Assembly (NCBI GenBank): GCA_036560485.1
Contig: DATBRC010000023.1
Span: 1-64,000, forward strand
DNA from: DATBRC01 sp036560485
GTDB taxonomy: Bacteria > Pseudomonadota > Gammaproteobacteria > Burkholderiales > Burkholderiaceae_D
Length of the DNA stretch: 64,000 bases
Direction: 5' to 3'
Shown: positions 49,482 to 58,912 of the stretch, one piece after another
Layout of the letters: each line of letters opens with the position of its first letter
How positions within the stretch are numbered: the first letter of the stretch is position 1
The notes under the pieces: model-generated
The model's input: the letters and a program-made list of their open reading frames with translations, nothing else
The model's database searches: none
Told to the model about the DNA's origin: nothing
Made by a program: the position numbers and the translations under genes

Positions 49482-49921
49482 CAATTTTGATGGGGATTTT
49501 TTGCCTGATCAAGATAGGTAGCACTATGGAAACAATCAAAAAAGTGACAAAAATTTAATAAATATTTGTCAAGTTTGTTAATTCCTGGTTCCGTAGATGT
49601 AGAATCTAGGTTGGCCGGAGGTGTAGAATGCGCTGCTAAACAGCTTCGACCTGATGTGTTGCCTGAGTCCAGATACACAAAATAAGCTTTTGATTTGACT
49701 CATGGAAAACCAAGTGTGTCCGTAGTAACAGACTCAATAAGTCCCCTGTTTCAGATAGAATGTGGTGGTGTACTTTACTTTCCAGGAAATTAAAGTGCTG
49801 CCTGGGCATGCTGCCACCTTTAATAAATAACCAATCGATTTAATTTGATGCTTATTGTGCCTTTCTTCAGTTGTCTTTGAATGCTAGCCCTGCTATTGTG
49901 ATTGTGCATACCCAGCTCAAA
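49482..49921. other. 440-bp intergenic region
   Basis: No gene found. A short direct repeat GTAGAA with flanking bases occurs at about 49594 and 49620; otherwise AT-rich presumed promoter of the diguanylate cyclase gene. Confidence 0.3.
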
Positions 49922-50983
49922 ATGGATACTCTTCTTAAACATCTCGTAGAAATTACTGGTCATCGTGACCATAATCTACTTGATATTTCTGTTATTTCAG
50001 CTCTGCACGAATTGGTCGGTGCGGCTCAAGTACAGGTTATCGATATTTTCCGCGTTCGTGACGAGATGTACGTCAAACCACGCGTGTGGATCAAGGACGG
50101 TAAAGTTGCTTCGATAGAAGAATACCAAGAGACTGACCAGACCGGCGAATCCATTTCCAATTATCCGGTTCTCGTCAATTGCATCGAGAAGCGCTTGGCG
50201 AATGCCGAAGAAACAAAGGGGTCGGCTGAACACATTCTCTGGATTCCAGTGTGGATCAACGACAAGGTTGGCACTTGTCTTCAAATCGTCAGTGCGCATG
50301 CCTATCAGGGCGAAACTTTGCACATGATGGAAGGCATTCTGAGCGTCTACCGTAATTTTCAAAATTTGCTTGATTACAGTGAGCGTGATTCATTGACAGG
50401 TTTGCTTAACCGCAAAACCTTTGATGAAAAGTTTTCCAAACTGGTGGCATCTTCCAATGTATCGGGTGATGCGCAATCACAAGAGCAGGACGAGCGTCGT
50501 CAACAACTGGATGGAAAAGAGCAATGGCTTGCAGTGGTCGATATTGACCACTTCAAACGCGTCAATGACACTTTTGGACATTTGTATGGTGATGAAGTAT
50601 TGATTCTGATCGCCAATTTGCTGCGCACTTCGTTCCGCTCGCAAGACCGTATTTTCCGCTTCGGCGGTGAAGAATTCGTTGTGCTGTTGCGCTCGACATC
50701 GCTTGACGATGCGCGCAAGATTTTTGAGCGCTTCCGCGCCAATGTGGAAAAGTATGATTTTCCGCAAGTTGGCCAGGTTACGGTCAGCGTTGGTTTCAGC
50801 AGCATCAAAAAAGAAACGCCTGTCGTTATTCTCGGCCATGCCGATCAAGCGTTGTATTACGCCAAAACCCATAACCGCAATCAGGTTTGTTTCTATGACG
50901 AACTGGTAAGCAGCGGCGCGTTGCATTCGGAAGTCTCAAACGATTCCGTCGAATTCTTCTTCGATGATGTGGCACCCAATTGA
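49922..50983 (+). CDS. diguanylate cyclase (GGDEF)
   Basis: A 353-residue protein with an N-terminal GAF-like sensor part (about 1-160) and a C-terminal GGDEF domain (about 175-335). The active site is GGEEF at 248-252, and the inhibitory RxxD site (RSQD) is five residues before the RIFRF that leads into it, so it is a probable active, feedback-inhibited synthase of cyclic di-GMP. No membrane segment is visible. The ATG at 49922 is used; a TTG-initiated frame from 49871 would add 17 residues. Ligand of the sensor unknown. Confidence 0.85.
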   Translation: MDTLLKHLVEITGHRDHNLLDISVISALHELVGAAQVQVIDIFRVRDEMYVKPRVWIKDGKVASIEEYQETDQTGESISNYPVLVNCIEKRLANAEETKGSAEHILWIPVWINDKVGTCLQIVSAHAYQGETLHMMEGILSVYRNFQNLLDYSERDSLTGLLNRKTFDEKFSKLVASSNVSGDAQSQEQDERRQQLDGKEQWLAVVDIDHFKRVNDTFGHLYGDEVLILIANLLRTSFRSQDRIFRFGGEEFVVLLRSTSLDDARKIFERFRANVEKYDFPQVGQVTVSVGFSSIKKETPVVILGHADQALYYAKTHNRNQVCFYDELVSSGALHSEVSNDSVEFFFDDVAPN

Positions 50984-51322
50984 TGGCTGTCGATTGTTGA
51001 TGGCGTTTCAATTTTTCTTCATTTTTCAATAAATTCCTCTAGCTGCTCTTGCCGGATGCGTATCGCGACGCATCCTGTTTGTTTGCATCGGTGATCCTGC
51101 AGGTCTGAGGGCCATTAATTCTAAAGACGACATTGGTCCGCAATAACACGAAAAGCACGAACAATTTCGAAAAGATAGCTCTCTTCAGATTGTGACCTGA
51201 TAGGTGAACAACTGAACCGACATCAATTTTTAATTTATTTCGTGCCTTACGTGTTTTTCGTGGATTGACTGCTTTTTCCAAGTTGTCAGCCAGCATCAAA
51301 ATTCAGGTTATACTTTGGCAAA
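50984..51322. other. intergenic region with CACGAAA repeat
   Basis: Left arm ACACGAAAAGCACGAACAAT (51146-51165) and right arm with TTTCGTGCCTTACGTG (51236-51262) form a degraded version of the inverted repeat at 13857-13985. No gene. Confidence 0.6.
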
Positions 51323-51343
51323 TTGACGTTAACGTAAACGTCA
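51323..51343. promoter_or_regulatory. LiuR-type operator upstream of icmF
   Basis: TTGACGTTAACGTAAACGTC is palindromic (GACGTT..AACGTC arms) and nearly the same as 30407-30428. TTGACG may be the -35 box and TTAAAC (51345-51350) part of the -10 region. It ends 52 bp before the icmF start codon. Confidence 0.7.
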
Positions 51344-51394
51344 CTTAAACTTGCGCTAACGGCAATAAAGGCGCTTGCAAAAGTGGGGACAAAA

Positions 51395-54300
51395 ATGACC
51401 GATCTTTCGATTTCGCACAGCCTGGCTGAATACAAGCCGGTCAATAAGGTGCGCTTCGTCACGGCAGCGTCGCTGTTCGACGGGCATGACGCATCGATCA
51501 ATATCATGCGCCGCATCCTGATGGCAAAGGGCGCTGAAGTCATTCACCTTGGCCACAATCGTTCGGTCGACGACATCGTCACAGCCGCTCTGCAAGAAGA
51601 CGTACAAGGGATTGCAATCTCCAGCTACCAAGGTGGCCATGTTGAATATTTCAAATACATGATCGATCTGTTGCGGCAACGCGGCGGTGCGCATATCAAA
51701 GTGTTTGGCGGCGGCGGCGGGGTGATTGTGCCGGATGAAATCGCCGAGTTGCATGCCTATGGCGTCACGCGTATTTTCAGTCCGGAAGACGGGCAGCGCA
51801 TGGGGCTGGTTGGCATGATCAATTCAATGATCCAGGCGTGCGACATCGATTTGTCATCGTATGCGCCCACCGCGCTCGATGCAGTAATCGGAACCAATGG
51901 AAGTGCCAGATATCGCGCACTGGCTCAACTGATTACTGCGCTGGAAAACGACCAGGCGGGTGCAGCGCTGAAGGCAGAGCTGCATCAAACCGCGACGTCA
52001 TTCAATGTCCCGACACTTGGCATTACCGGCACGGGCGGCGCCGGCAAATCATCGCTGACGGATGAACTGATTCGACGCATCAGACTGGATCAAGACGATG
52101 CGCTCAATATTGCAGTGATCTCGATCGATCCATCGCGCCGCAAATCAGGCGGTGCACTGCTGGGCGATCGCATCCGCATGAATGCGATCAATCCATGGAG
52201 CGATGGAGAGCGCGTCTTCATGCGCTCATTGGCGACACGCGACACCGGATCTGAAATATCACAAGCGCTGCCCGACGTGATCGCAGCATGCAAGATCGCA
52301 GAGTTCGATTTGATCATCATTGAGACTTCCGGAATCGGGCAGGGCGATGCGGCGATCGTGCCACACGTCGATGTCAGCATGTATGTGATGACGCCGGAGT
52401 TTGGCGCGGCATCGCAACTCGAAAAAATCGATATGCTGGACTTCGCCGATTTTGTCGCGATCAATAAATTCGATCGCAAAGGATCGCAGGATGCACTACG
52501 CGATGTGGCGAAACAATATCAACGCAATCGCGAATTATGGAACAAACGGCCTGATGAAATGCCGGTGTACGGCACGCAGGCATCGCGTTTCAACGACGAC
52601 GGCGTTACCGCGCTGTATCAAGGGTTGTTGCCAAAATTGGCGATGTTGGGATTGAAAACACGAGTGGGTAAGCTGGCAGCAGTGAATGTGAAATTTTCAT
52701 CGGGAAAAAATGCGATTGTGCCACCGGCGCGCAGTCGTTATCTGGCAGAGATCGCCGATACCGTGCGTGGTTATCATAAGTTCACTGCGCAGCAAGTCAA
52801 GTTGGCACGTGAGCGACAGCAGTTACAAGAAGCCAAACGCATGCTGGCAGAGAATAGAAAGGGCAACGACGCCGCGGCCGATATCGATGGATTGATTCGC
52901 GAGCGTGATGCCAAACTCGATGCTGAAGCAAAGAAGTTACTTGCGCAGTGGCCTGAGTTGCAGACGGCTTATGCCAGTGACGAATATGCTGTAAAAAACC
53001 GCGACAAGGAAATCCGTACAAATCTCATTAGTCATACGTTGTCCGGCACCAGAATCCGCAAGGTCGCATTACCCAGATACGAAGATCACGGCGAAATCCT
53101 GCGTTGGCTAATGCTCGATAATGTTCCCGGTGCATTTCCTTATACGGCAGGCGTCTTTGCATTCAAGCGCGAGAACGAAGATCCGACTCGCATGTTCGCC
53201 GGGGAAGGCGATCCGTTTCGCACCAACCGCCGTTTTAAATTGGTGTCGGAAGGCATGGAAGCAAAACGTCTTTCCACTGCGTTCGATTCCGTCACATTGT
53301 ACGGCGCCGACCCGGCAATTCGTCCTGATATTTACGGCAAGATCGGCAACTCCGGCGTGTCGATTGCCACGCTGGAAGACATGAAAGTGTTATACGACGG
53401 CTTTGAATTGTGCGATCCGACGACGTCCGTTTCGATGACGATCAACGGTCCGGCGCCGACGATATTGGCGATGTTCATGAACACAGCGATCGATCAACAA
53501 CTCAATAAATTTTGTGATGCCAACAAGCGCGAGCCAACAGCGAATGAAGCTGCCGAAATTAAGGCGTGGGTATTGAAGAACGTGCGCGGCACAGTGCAAG
53601 CCGACATCTTGAAAGAAGACCAAGGACAGAATACCTGTATCTTTTCGACGGAATTCTCATTGAAAGTGATGGGCGATATTCAGCAATATTTCTTGCAGAA
53701 CCAGGTGCGCAATTTTTATTCGGTCTCGATTTCCGGTTATCACATTGCAGAAGCAGGCGCGAATCCGATCTCGCAACTGGCTTTTACGTTATCGAATGGT
53801 TTTACCTTTGTTGAAGCATATTTGGCGCGCGGCATGCAGATCGACGATTTCGCGCCAAACTTGTCGTTCTTCTTCAGCAATGGCATGGATCCGGAATATA
53901 CGGTGATGGGGCGTGTTGCACGTCGCATATGGGCAGTCGCGATGCGCGAAAAATACGGCGCGAACGAACGCTCGCAAAAACTTAAATACCATATTCAAAC
54001 ATCAGGCCGCTCCCTGCATGCGCAAGAAATCGACTTCAACGATATCCGCACCACACTGCAAGCCTTAATTGCGATTTACGACAATTGCAATTCACTGCAT
54101 ACGAATGCCTACGACGAAGCGATTACCACGCCGACCGATGAATCGGTGCGGCGCGCATTGGCAATCCAGCTGATCATCAACCGCGAGTGGGGTTTGGCCA
54201 AGAACGAAAATCCGAACCAAGGCAGCTTCATCATCGAAGAATTGACCGATTTGGTGGAAGAGGCTGTGCTGCAGGAATTCGAACGCATAGCCGAACGTGG

Positions 54301-54685
54301 CGGCGTGTTGGGTGCAATGGAAACCGGTTATCAGCGCGGCAAGATCCAGGAAGAATCCATGCTGTATGAACACAAGAAGCATGATGGCAGCTTGCCGATT
54401 GTTGGCGTCAATACGTTCCGCAATCCAAAGGTGACGGGCACGGCTCAAAAACTGGAATTGGCTCGTTCTACCGATGAAGAAAAACAATCGCAGTTGAAAC
54501 GCCTTGCAGATTTTCACTCGCGCCATGCTGCACAAGCGCCTGCGATGCTTGTCGCGTTACAGCAGGCAGTGATCGATGATGAAAACGTGTTTGAGAAATT
54601 GATGGAAGCTGTGCGTGTATGTTCGCTCGGCCAGATTACCGATACGTTGTTTGCGGTAGGCGGACAATACCGGCGCAACATGTAG
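51395..54685 (+). CDS. icmF: fused isobutyryl-CoA mutase IcmF
   Basis: A 1096-residue fusion enzyme: N-terminal B12-binding domain (FDGHDASINIM, cobalt-ligand His about 31), MeaB-like GTPase (GTGGAGKS at 212-219, then ISIDPSRRKSGGALLGDR), linker, and mutase barrel. At the position of the Tyr in mcm (TMYAVRP) it has Phe (GVFAFKR, about residue 588). This matches isobutyryl-CoA mutases, which isomerise isobutyryl- and n-butyryl-CoA and, in the known fused enzymes, also branched five-carbon acyl-CoAs. ATG at 51395 follows GTGGGGA. A LiuR-type site lies upstream. Confidence 0.95.
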   Translation: MTDLSISHSLAEYKPVNKVRFVTAASLFDGHDASINIMRRILMAKGAEVIHLGHNRSVDDIVTAALQEDVQGIAISSYQGGHVEYFKYMIDLLRQRGGAHIKVFGGGGGVIVPDEIAELHAYGVTRIFSPEDGQRMGLVGMINSMIQACDIDLSSYAPTALDAVIGTNGSARYRALAQLITALENDQAGAALKAELHQTATSFNVPTLGITGTGGAGKSSLTDELIRRIRLDQDDALNIAVISIDPSRRKSGGALLGDRIRMNAINPWSDGERVFMRSLATRDTGSEISQALPDVIAACKIAEFDLIIIETSGIGQGDAAIVPHVDVSMYVMTPEFGAASQLEKIDMLDFADFVAINKFDRKGSQDALRDVAKQYQRNRELWNKRPDEMPVYGTQASRFNDDGVTALYQGLLPKLAMLGLKTRVGKLAAVNVKFSSGKNAIVPPARSRYLAEIADTVRGYHKFTAQQVKLARERQQLQEAKRMLAENRKGNDAAADIDGLIRERDAKLDAEAKKLLAQWPELQTAYASDEYAVKNRDKEIRTNLISHTLSGTRIRKVALPRYEDHGEILRWLMLDNVPGAFPYTAGVFAFKRENEDPTRMFAGEGDPFRTNRRFKLVSEGMEAKRLSTAFDSVTLYGADPAIRPDIYGKIGNSGVSIATLEDMKVLYDGFELCDPTTSVSMTINGPAPTILAMFMNTAIDQQLNKFCDANKREPTANEAAEIKAWVLKNVRGTVQADILKEDQGQNTCIFSTEFSLKVMGDIQQYFLQNQVRNFYSVSISGYHIAEAGANPISQLAFTLSNGFTFVEAYLARGMQIDDFAPNLSFFFSNGMDPEYTVMGRVARRIWAVAMREKYGANERSQKLKYHIQTSGRSLHAQEIDFNDIRTTLQALIAIYDNCNSLHTNAYDEAITTPTDESVRRALAIQLIINREWGLAKNENPNQGSFIIEELTDLVEEAVLQEFERIAERGGVLGAMETGYQRGKIQEESMLYEHKKHDGSLPIVGVNTFRNPKVTGTAQKLELARSTDEEKQSQLKRLADFHSRHAAQAPAMLVALQQAVIDDENVFEKLMEAVRVCSLGQITDTLFAVGGQYRRNM

Positions 54686-54729
54686 AACGCATTTCATCAA
54701 TAAGCATATGCATATTGATGAAATGCGTT
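54686..54729. repeat. 44-bp near-perfect palindrome after icmF
   Basis: AACGCATTTCATCAATA (54686-54702) and its exact complement TATTGATGAAATGCGTT (54713-54729), with AGCATATGCA between them, itself palindromic. It begins right after the icmF stop and precedes the SDR gene. There is no T run, so it is not a typical terminator. Confidence 0.85.
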
Positions 54730-54757
54730 CTGGAAATAAAAATATGAAGGAGTGGAA

Positions 54758-55540
54758 ATGAGCGTGGATATGAATATGGATCAGAAGCGGGTCGTCGTGA
54801 GTGCCGGTGCGCAAGGGATTGGTTTGGTAATCGCGAGGACTTTCGTTGAAGCCGGCGCGCAAGTGCATATCTGTGATGTCAACGCAGACGCATTGTCCGC
54901 AGCCAAGGCAGGCATGCCGAGCATCAGCGCCAGCCTTACCGATGTATCGAACGAAACACAAGTCGATGCGATGTTTGCGGATTTGAAAGCACGCTGGGGA
55001 ACGATGGATGCATTGATCAACAATGCCGGCATCGCAGGGCCGACTGCCAAATTGGAAGATATCGAACTGGCAGATTGGCAGCGCACCATAGGCATCAACC
55101 TGACCGGCTTGTTCCTGTGCGCACGACGTGCCGTGCCGATGATCAAGGCTGCGGGTGGCGGCTCGATCGTCAACATGTCTTCCGTTGCAGGACGGCTCGG
55201 TTATCCGCTACGCACACCCTATTCGGCATCCAAGTTTGGTGTGGTCGGGCTGACCAAGACCTGGGCGATGGAGCTGGGCCCATCGAATATTCGCGTCAAT
55301 GCTGTGCTGCCCGGTACGGTCAAAGGCGATCGCGTCGAACAAATCATTGCCGCCAAAGCCGCCGCGGCCGGTGTGTCGCAAGATGAGATGCGAACACGCT
55401 TCGTCGAAAAAGTATCGATGCGGCGCATGGTTTCTCCCGAAGATGTCGCCAACCAGATTTTATTCATTTGCTCGCCGGCCGGTGCGATGATTTCCGGACA
55501 GAGCCTGTCTGTTTGCGGCAATATGGAATATTTAGGTTGA
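54758..55540 (+). CDS. SDR-family oxidoreductase
   Basis: A 260-residue short-chain dehydrogenase with the cofactor motif in SAGAQGIGLVIARTF (near 14-28), NNAGIAG, catalytic Ser in NMSSVAG, and YSASK (near 157-161); it ends with ISGQSLSVCGNMEYLG. The coenzyme motif has Ser-Ala-Gly-Ala in place of the usual TGGxxGIG, an oddity. The ATG at 54758 follows AAGGAGTGG. It lies 72 bp after icmF across the large palindrome, so expression may be adjusted there. Substrate unknown; a 3-hydroxyacyl-CoA is possible given the company. Confidence 0.85.
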   Translation: MSVDMNMDQKRVVVSAGAQGIGLVIARTFVEAGAQVHICDVNADALSAAKAGMPSISASLTDVSNETQVDAMFADLKARWGTMDALINNAGIAGPTAKLEDIELADWQRTIGINLTGLFLCARRAVPMIKAAGGGSIVNMSSVAGRLGYPLRTPYSASKFGVVGLTKTWAMELGPSNIRVNAVLPGTVKGDRVEQIIAAKAAAAGVSQDEMRTRFVEKVSMRRMVSPEDVANQILFICSPAGAMISGQSLSVCGNMEYLG

Positions 55541-55750
55541 GGCATCAACGGATCGAACACAACATCATTGCAAATACATGTTATTTTTTTGCTTCGTCAT
55601 ATGGAAAAACTTCCGGTGTTTTGTCAACAGTAATGCACCTTGGCGCAATGTCATTCATATTCAATCCTTGCGTGAAAATATATGCGATATTGCGTGGACA
55701 ATGCGACTCACAGCAACTAGAATTTATCGCTCGATTTTTAATAGGTCAAC

Positions 55751-56635
55751 ATGCGCACCGGTATTCTTTACGCTTCTGCCGCCTACATTGTGTGGGGCTT
55801 GTTCCCACTGTATTTCAAAGCCTTGCAAGGTATTCCACCGATAGAAATTCTGCTGCACCGGATGGTCTGGTCGCTAGTCTTCTGCGTGGCGGTACTGGCA
55901 TGGCGCAAGCAATGGTCATGGCTGGTCAGCTTGCAGCGGCAGCCGAGAATTCTGGCTGCCAGCACAGCGAGCGCACTGCTGTTGTCGACCAATTGGTTCA
56001 TCTATATCTGGGCAACCAATAACGATCACATATTGGATGCAAGCCTCGGTTATTTCATTACGCCGCTGGTCAATGTGTTTTTGGGTTTTCTATTTTTGCG
56101 TGAGCGGATGCGATTCGGGCAATGGTGCGCTTTTGCATTGGCAGTGTGCGGCGTAGCATGGTTGACATGGCAAACCGGGCATTTGCCCTGGATCGGCTTG
56201 ATGCTGGCTGCAACGTTTGGCACGTACGGATTGATGCGCAAGACAGCGACGCTGGAAACATTGGAAGGGTTTTCGGTAGAGACGATGACGCTGTTTCCAT
56301 TTGCACTGGGATATTTGATCGTGCTGACGATGGATCATCACAACGCGTTTCTTTCAGCGCCGATTTCGTCCAAATGGTTGCTGGTGGCAGCGGGGCCGAT
56401 TACAGCGATACCGTTGTTGATGTTCTCGGCAGGTGTGCGGCGCATTCCGTTATCGGTGCTCGGATTTTTGCAGTACATCGCGCCGTCGTTGCAATTCTTG
56501 CTGGGCGTGTGGCTGTACCATGAACCGCTCAGCAGTAGCCGCTTGATAGGATTTGCGTTGATTTGGTTGGCACTGGCAGTCTATTCAATCGAGGGATTTT
56601 GGCGCACATGGACCGGCAAGTCAGGCGGCATCTGA
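55751..56635 (+). CDS. rarD: EamA-family transporter RarD
   Basis: A 294-residue inner-membrane protein with about ten hydrophobic segments, of the RarD branch of drug/metabolite transporters: GILYASAAYIVWGLFPLYFKAL at the start, FIYIWATNNDHILDASLGYFI in the middle, and LGFLQYIAPSLQFLLGVWLYHEPL near the end. RarD relates to chloramphenicol sensitivity in some bacteria; the substrate is unknown. It is alone between the SDR and ComEA-like genes. Confidence 0.9.
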   Translation: MRTGILYASAAYIVWGLFPLYFKALQGIPPIEILLHRMVWSLVFCVAVLAWRKQWSWLVSLQRQPRILAASTASALLLSTNWFIYIWATNNDHILDASLGYFITPLVNVFLGFLFLRERMRFGQWCAFALAVCGVAWLTWQTGHLPWIGLMLAATFGTYGLMRKTATLETLEGFSVETMTLFPFALGYLIVLTMDHHNAFLSAPISSKWLLVAAGPITAIPLLMFSAGVRRIPLSVLGFLQYIAPSLQFLLGVWLYHEPLSSSRLIGFALIWLALAVYSIEGFWRTWTGKSGGI

Positions 56636-56738
56636 TACACTAATCCTGGTTGTAAGTTTAATATTTCCGTTGCAAAAATATCGGCGAGTTTTGCCAACTT
56701 TGATCGCCTATTTATTTACATTCCACTGGAGAATACTA

Positions 56739-57077
56739 ATGACAAATTTGTTCAAATCCATTCTTTTGAGTCTCGGCGTCGCATTGTTACTCAGCAACCC
56801 TGTGCAAGCCAAAGATGATGCAAAGCCTGCCGCATCTGCATCAGCTTCCGCGGCAGCCAAAGCACCATTGGTCGATATCAATAGCGCGTCAAAAGAGGAA
56901 CTATCCAAGTTGCCTAAAATTGGTGATGCGCGTTCTGAGGCAATCATCAAAGGCCGTCCATATAGCGGCAAAGATGATTTGTTGAAAAAGAAAATTTTAC
57001 CGAAAGATGCTTACAACGCAATTAAGGATTTGGTGATCGCCAAGCAAGCACCGAAAACTGCCGACAAGAAAAAGTAA
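56739..57077 (+). CDS. exported helix-hairpin-helix (ComEA-like) protein
   Basis: A 112-residue protein with a signal peptide (about 1-22, AVQAK-type cleavage near NPVQAKDD), an Ala/Ser-rich linker, and a ComEA-type helix-hairpin-helix DNA-binding domain (VDINSASKEELSKLPKIGD and AIIKGRPYSGKDDLLKK). It may bind DNA during uptake or in the periplasm. The start was taken at the ATG after TGGAGA; an upstream in-frame ATG is rejected because the signal peptide begins here. A strong terminator follows. Confidence 0.85.
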   Translation: MTNLFKSILLSLGVALLLSNPVQAKDDAKPAASASASAAAKAPLVDINSASKEELSKLPKIGDARSEAIIKGRPYSGKDDLLKKKILPKDAYNAIKDLVIAKQAPKTADKKK

Positions 57078-57100
57078 TTTCTCCATCGCAGCTTGTAACG

Positions 57101-57133
57101 AACGGACCGGCCAAATTGGCCGGTCCGTTTTTT
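57101..57133 (+). terminator. rho-independent terminator
   Basis: AACGGACCGGCC-AAATT-GGCCGGTCCG then TTTTTT; 24 bp after the ComEA-like stop codon. Confidence 0.9.
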
Positions 57134-57218
57134 ATTGGCAGTGCATCGAGATAGCTCTGTACCGTGTGCTTGCGTTCGGTTATCCTGTCGTCCATTCCCA
57201 TTTCACTAGCAGATCAAT

Positions 57219-58886
57219 ATGGCCAATTACGTCTACACCATGAATCGCGTGGGCAAGATCGTCCCGCCCAAGCGTCAAATTTTGAAAGATATCTCGCTAT
57301 CTTTTTTCCCTGGAGCCAAAATCGGCGTGTTGGGTTTGAATGGTTCGGGCAAATCGACGCTGCTCAAAATCATGGCCGGCATCGACAAGGATATCCAGGG
57401 TGAAGCAGTGCCGATGCCCGGATTGAATATCGGCTACCTGCCGCAAGAGCCGGTGCTTGATCCCGAGCAAACTGTGCGCCAAGTGGTGGAGAGCGGTTTG
57501 GGTGAAGTGTTCGAAGCGCAAGCCAAGCTGGATGCGGTGTATGCAGCGTATGCCGAACCCGATGCTGACTTCGATGCGCTCGCGGCAGAGCAAGCACGAC
57601 TGGAGGCGATCATTTCGACATCGGATGGCGGCAACTTGAATTTGCAATTGGAGATGGCGGCTGATGCGTTGCGATTGCCACCTTGGGATGCGAAGATTGG
57701 CGTATTGTCTGGCGGTGAAAAACGCCGTGTCGCGTTGTGCCGCTTGTTGTTATCGAAGCCGGACATGCTGTTGCTCGATGAGCCGACCAACCATCTGGAT
57801 GCGGAATCGGTCGATTGGCTGGAACAATTTCTGCTGCGCTTTCCAGGCACCGTGGTTGGCATCACACATGATCGCTACTTCCTCGACAACGCGGCCGAAT
57901 GGATTCTGGAACTGGATCGCGGCCACGGCATTCCGTGGAAAGGCAATTACAGCTCATGGCTGGAACAAAAGAGCAATCGCTTGAAGCAGGAAGAAGCAAC
58001 CGAATCGTCGCGTCAGAAAACCATTGCCAAGGAATTGGAATGGGTGCGACAAAATCCGAAAGGCCGTCAAGCAAAGAGCAAGGCGCGTCTGGCACGCTTC
58101 AACGAGTTGTCCGAGCACGAATACCAAAAGCGCAATGAGACGCAGGAGATTTTTATTCCGGTCGCAGAACGTCTCGGCAATGAAGTGATTGAATTCAAAA
58201 ATGTATCGAAGGCATTTGGCGATCGCTTGTTGATCGACAACTTGAGTTTTCGCATTCCAGCTGGCGCGATTGTCGGCATCATCGGCCCTAACGGCGCAGG
58301 TAAATCGACTTTGTTTCGCATGATCACCGGCGTCGAGAAACCGGACAGCGGTGAAGTGGTGTTGGGCACCACCGCCAAAGTGTCCATCGTCGATCAATCG
58401 CGAGAAAATCTGGCGAATACCAAGACAGTATTTGAAGACGTCACTGGTGGCGCTGATATCCTGACCGTTGGTCGTTTTGAAATGCCGTCGCGCGCTTATC
58501 TTGGCCGCTTCAATTTCAAGGGCGGCGATCAGCAAAAAATCGTAGGCAATTTATCCGGCGGTGAGCGTGGCCGCTTGCATTTGGCGAAAACGCTTCTGCA
58601 AGGCGGTAACGTATTGCTGCTGGACGAACCATCCAACGATCTCGATGTGGAAACCCTGCGTGCGCTGGAAGATGCATTGCTGGAGTTTGCCGGCAGTGTG
58701 CTGGTGATTTCACACGATCGCTGGTTCCTCGATCGTATTGCGACGCATATCCTCGCGTTCGAAGGCAATTCGCAAGTCACGTTCTTCGATGGCAATTATC
58801 AAGAGTACGAAGCCGACAAGAAGAAGCGTTTGGGTGAAGAGGGCGCAAAGCCGAAGCGGATCCGCTACAAGCCTTTGACCGTTTAA
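57219..58886 (+). CDS. ettA: energy-dependent translational throttle EttA
   Basis: A 555-residue ABC-F protein with two ABC domains: Walker A GLNGSGKSTLLK (near 39-50) and GPNGAGKSTLFR (near 355-366), signatures LSGGEKRRVAL and LSGGERGRLHL, and Walker B DMLLLDEPTNHLDA and NVLLLDEPSNDLD. The arm and linker between domains (KGRQAKSKARLARFNEL) are typical. EttA binds the ribosomal E site and gates early elongation according to ATP/ADP; there is no membrane part. Length is normal. Confidence 0.95.
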   Translation: MANYVYTMNRVGKIVPPKRQILKDISLSFFPGAKIGVLGLNGSGKSTLLKIMAGIDKDIQGEAVPMPGLNIGYLPQEPVLDPEQTVRQVVESGLGEVFEAQAKLDAVYAAYAEPDADFDALAAEQARLEAIISTSDGGNLNLQLEMAADALRLPPWDAKIGVLSGGEKRRVALCRLLLSKPDMLLLDEPTNHLDAESVDWLEQFLLRFPGTVVGITHDRYFLDNAAEWILELDRGHGIPWKGNYSSWLEQKSNRLKQEEATESSRQKTIAKELEWVRQNPKGRQAKSKARLARFNELSEHEYQKRNETQEIFIPVAERLGNEVIEFKNVSKAFGDRLLIDNLSFRIPAGAIVGIIGPNGAGKSTLFRMITGVEKPDSGEVVLGTTAKVSIVDQSRENLANTKTVFEDVTGGADILTVGRFEMPSRAYLGRFNFKGGDQQKIVGNLSGGERGRLHLAKTLLQGGNVLLLDEPSNDLDVETLRALEDALLEFAGSVLVISHDRWFLDRIATHILAFEGNSQVTFFDGNYQEYEADKKKRLGEEGAKPKRIRYKPLTV

Positions 58887-58912
58887 TTTGCAGCCGATAG
58901 GGAGGAGGCATC

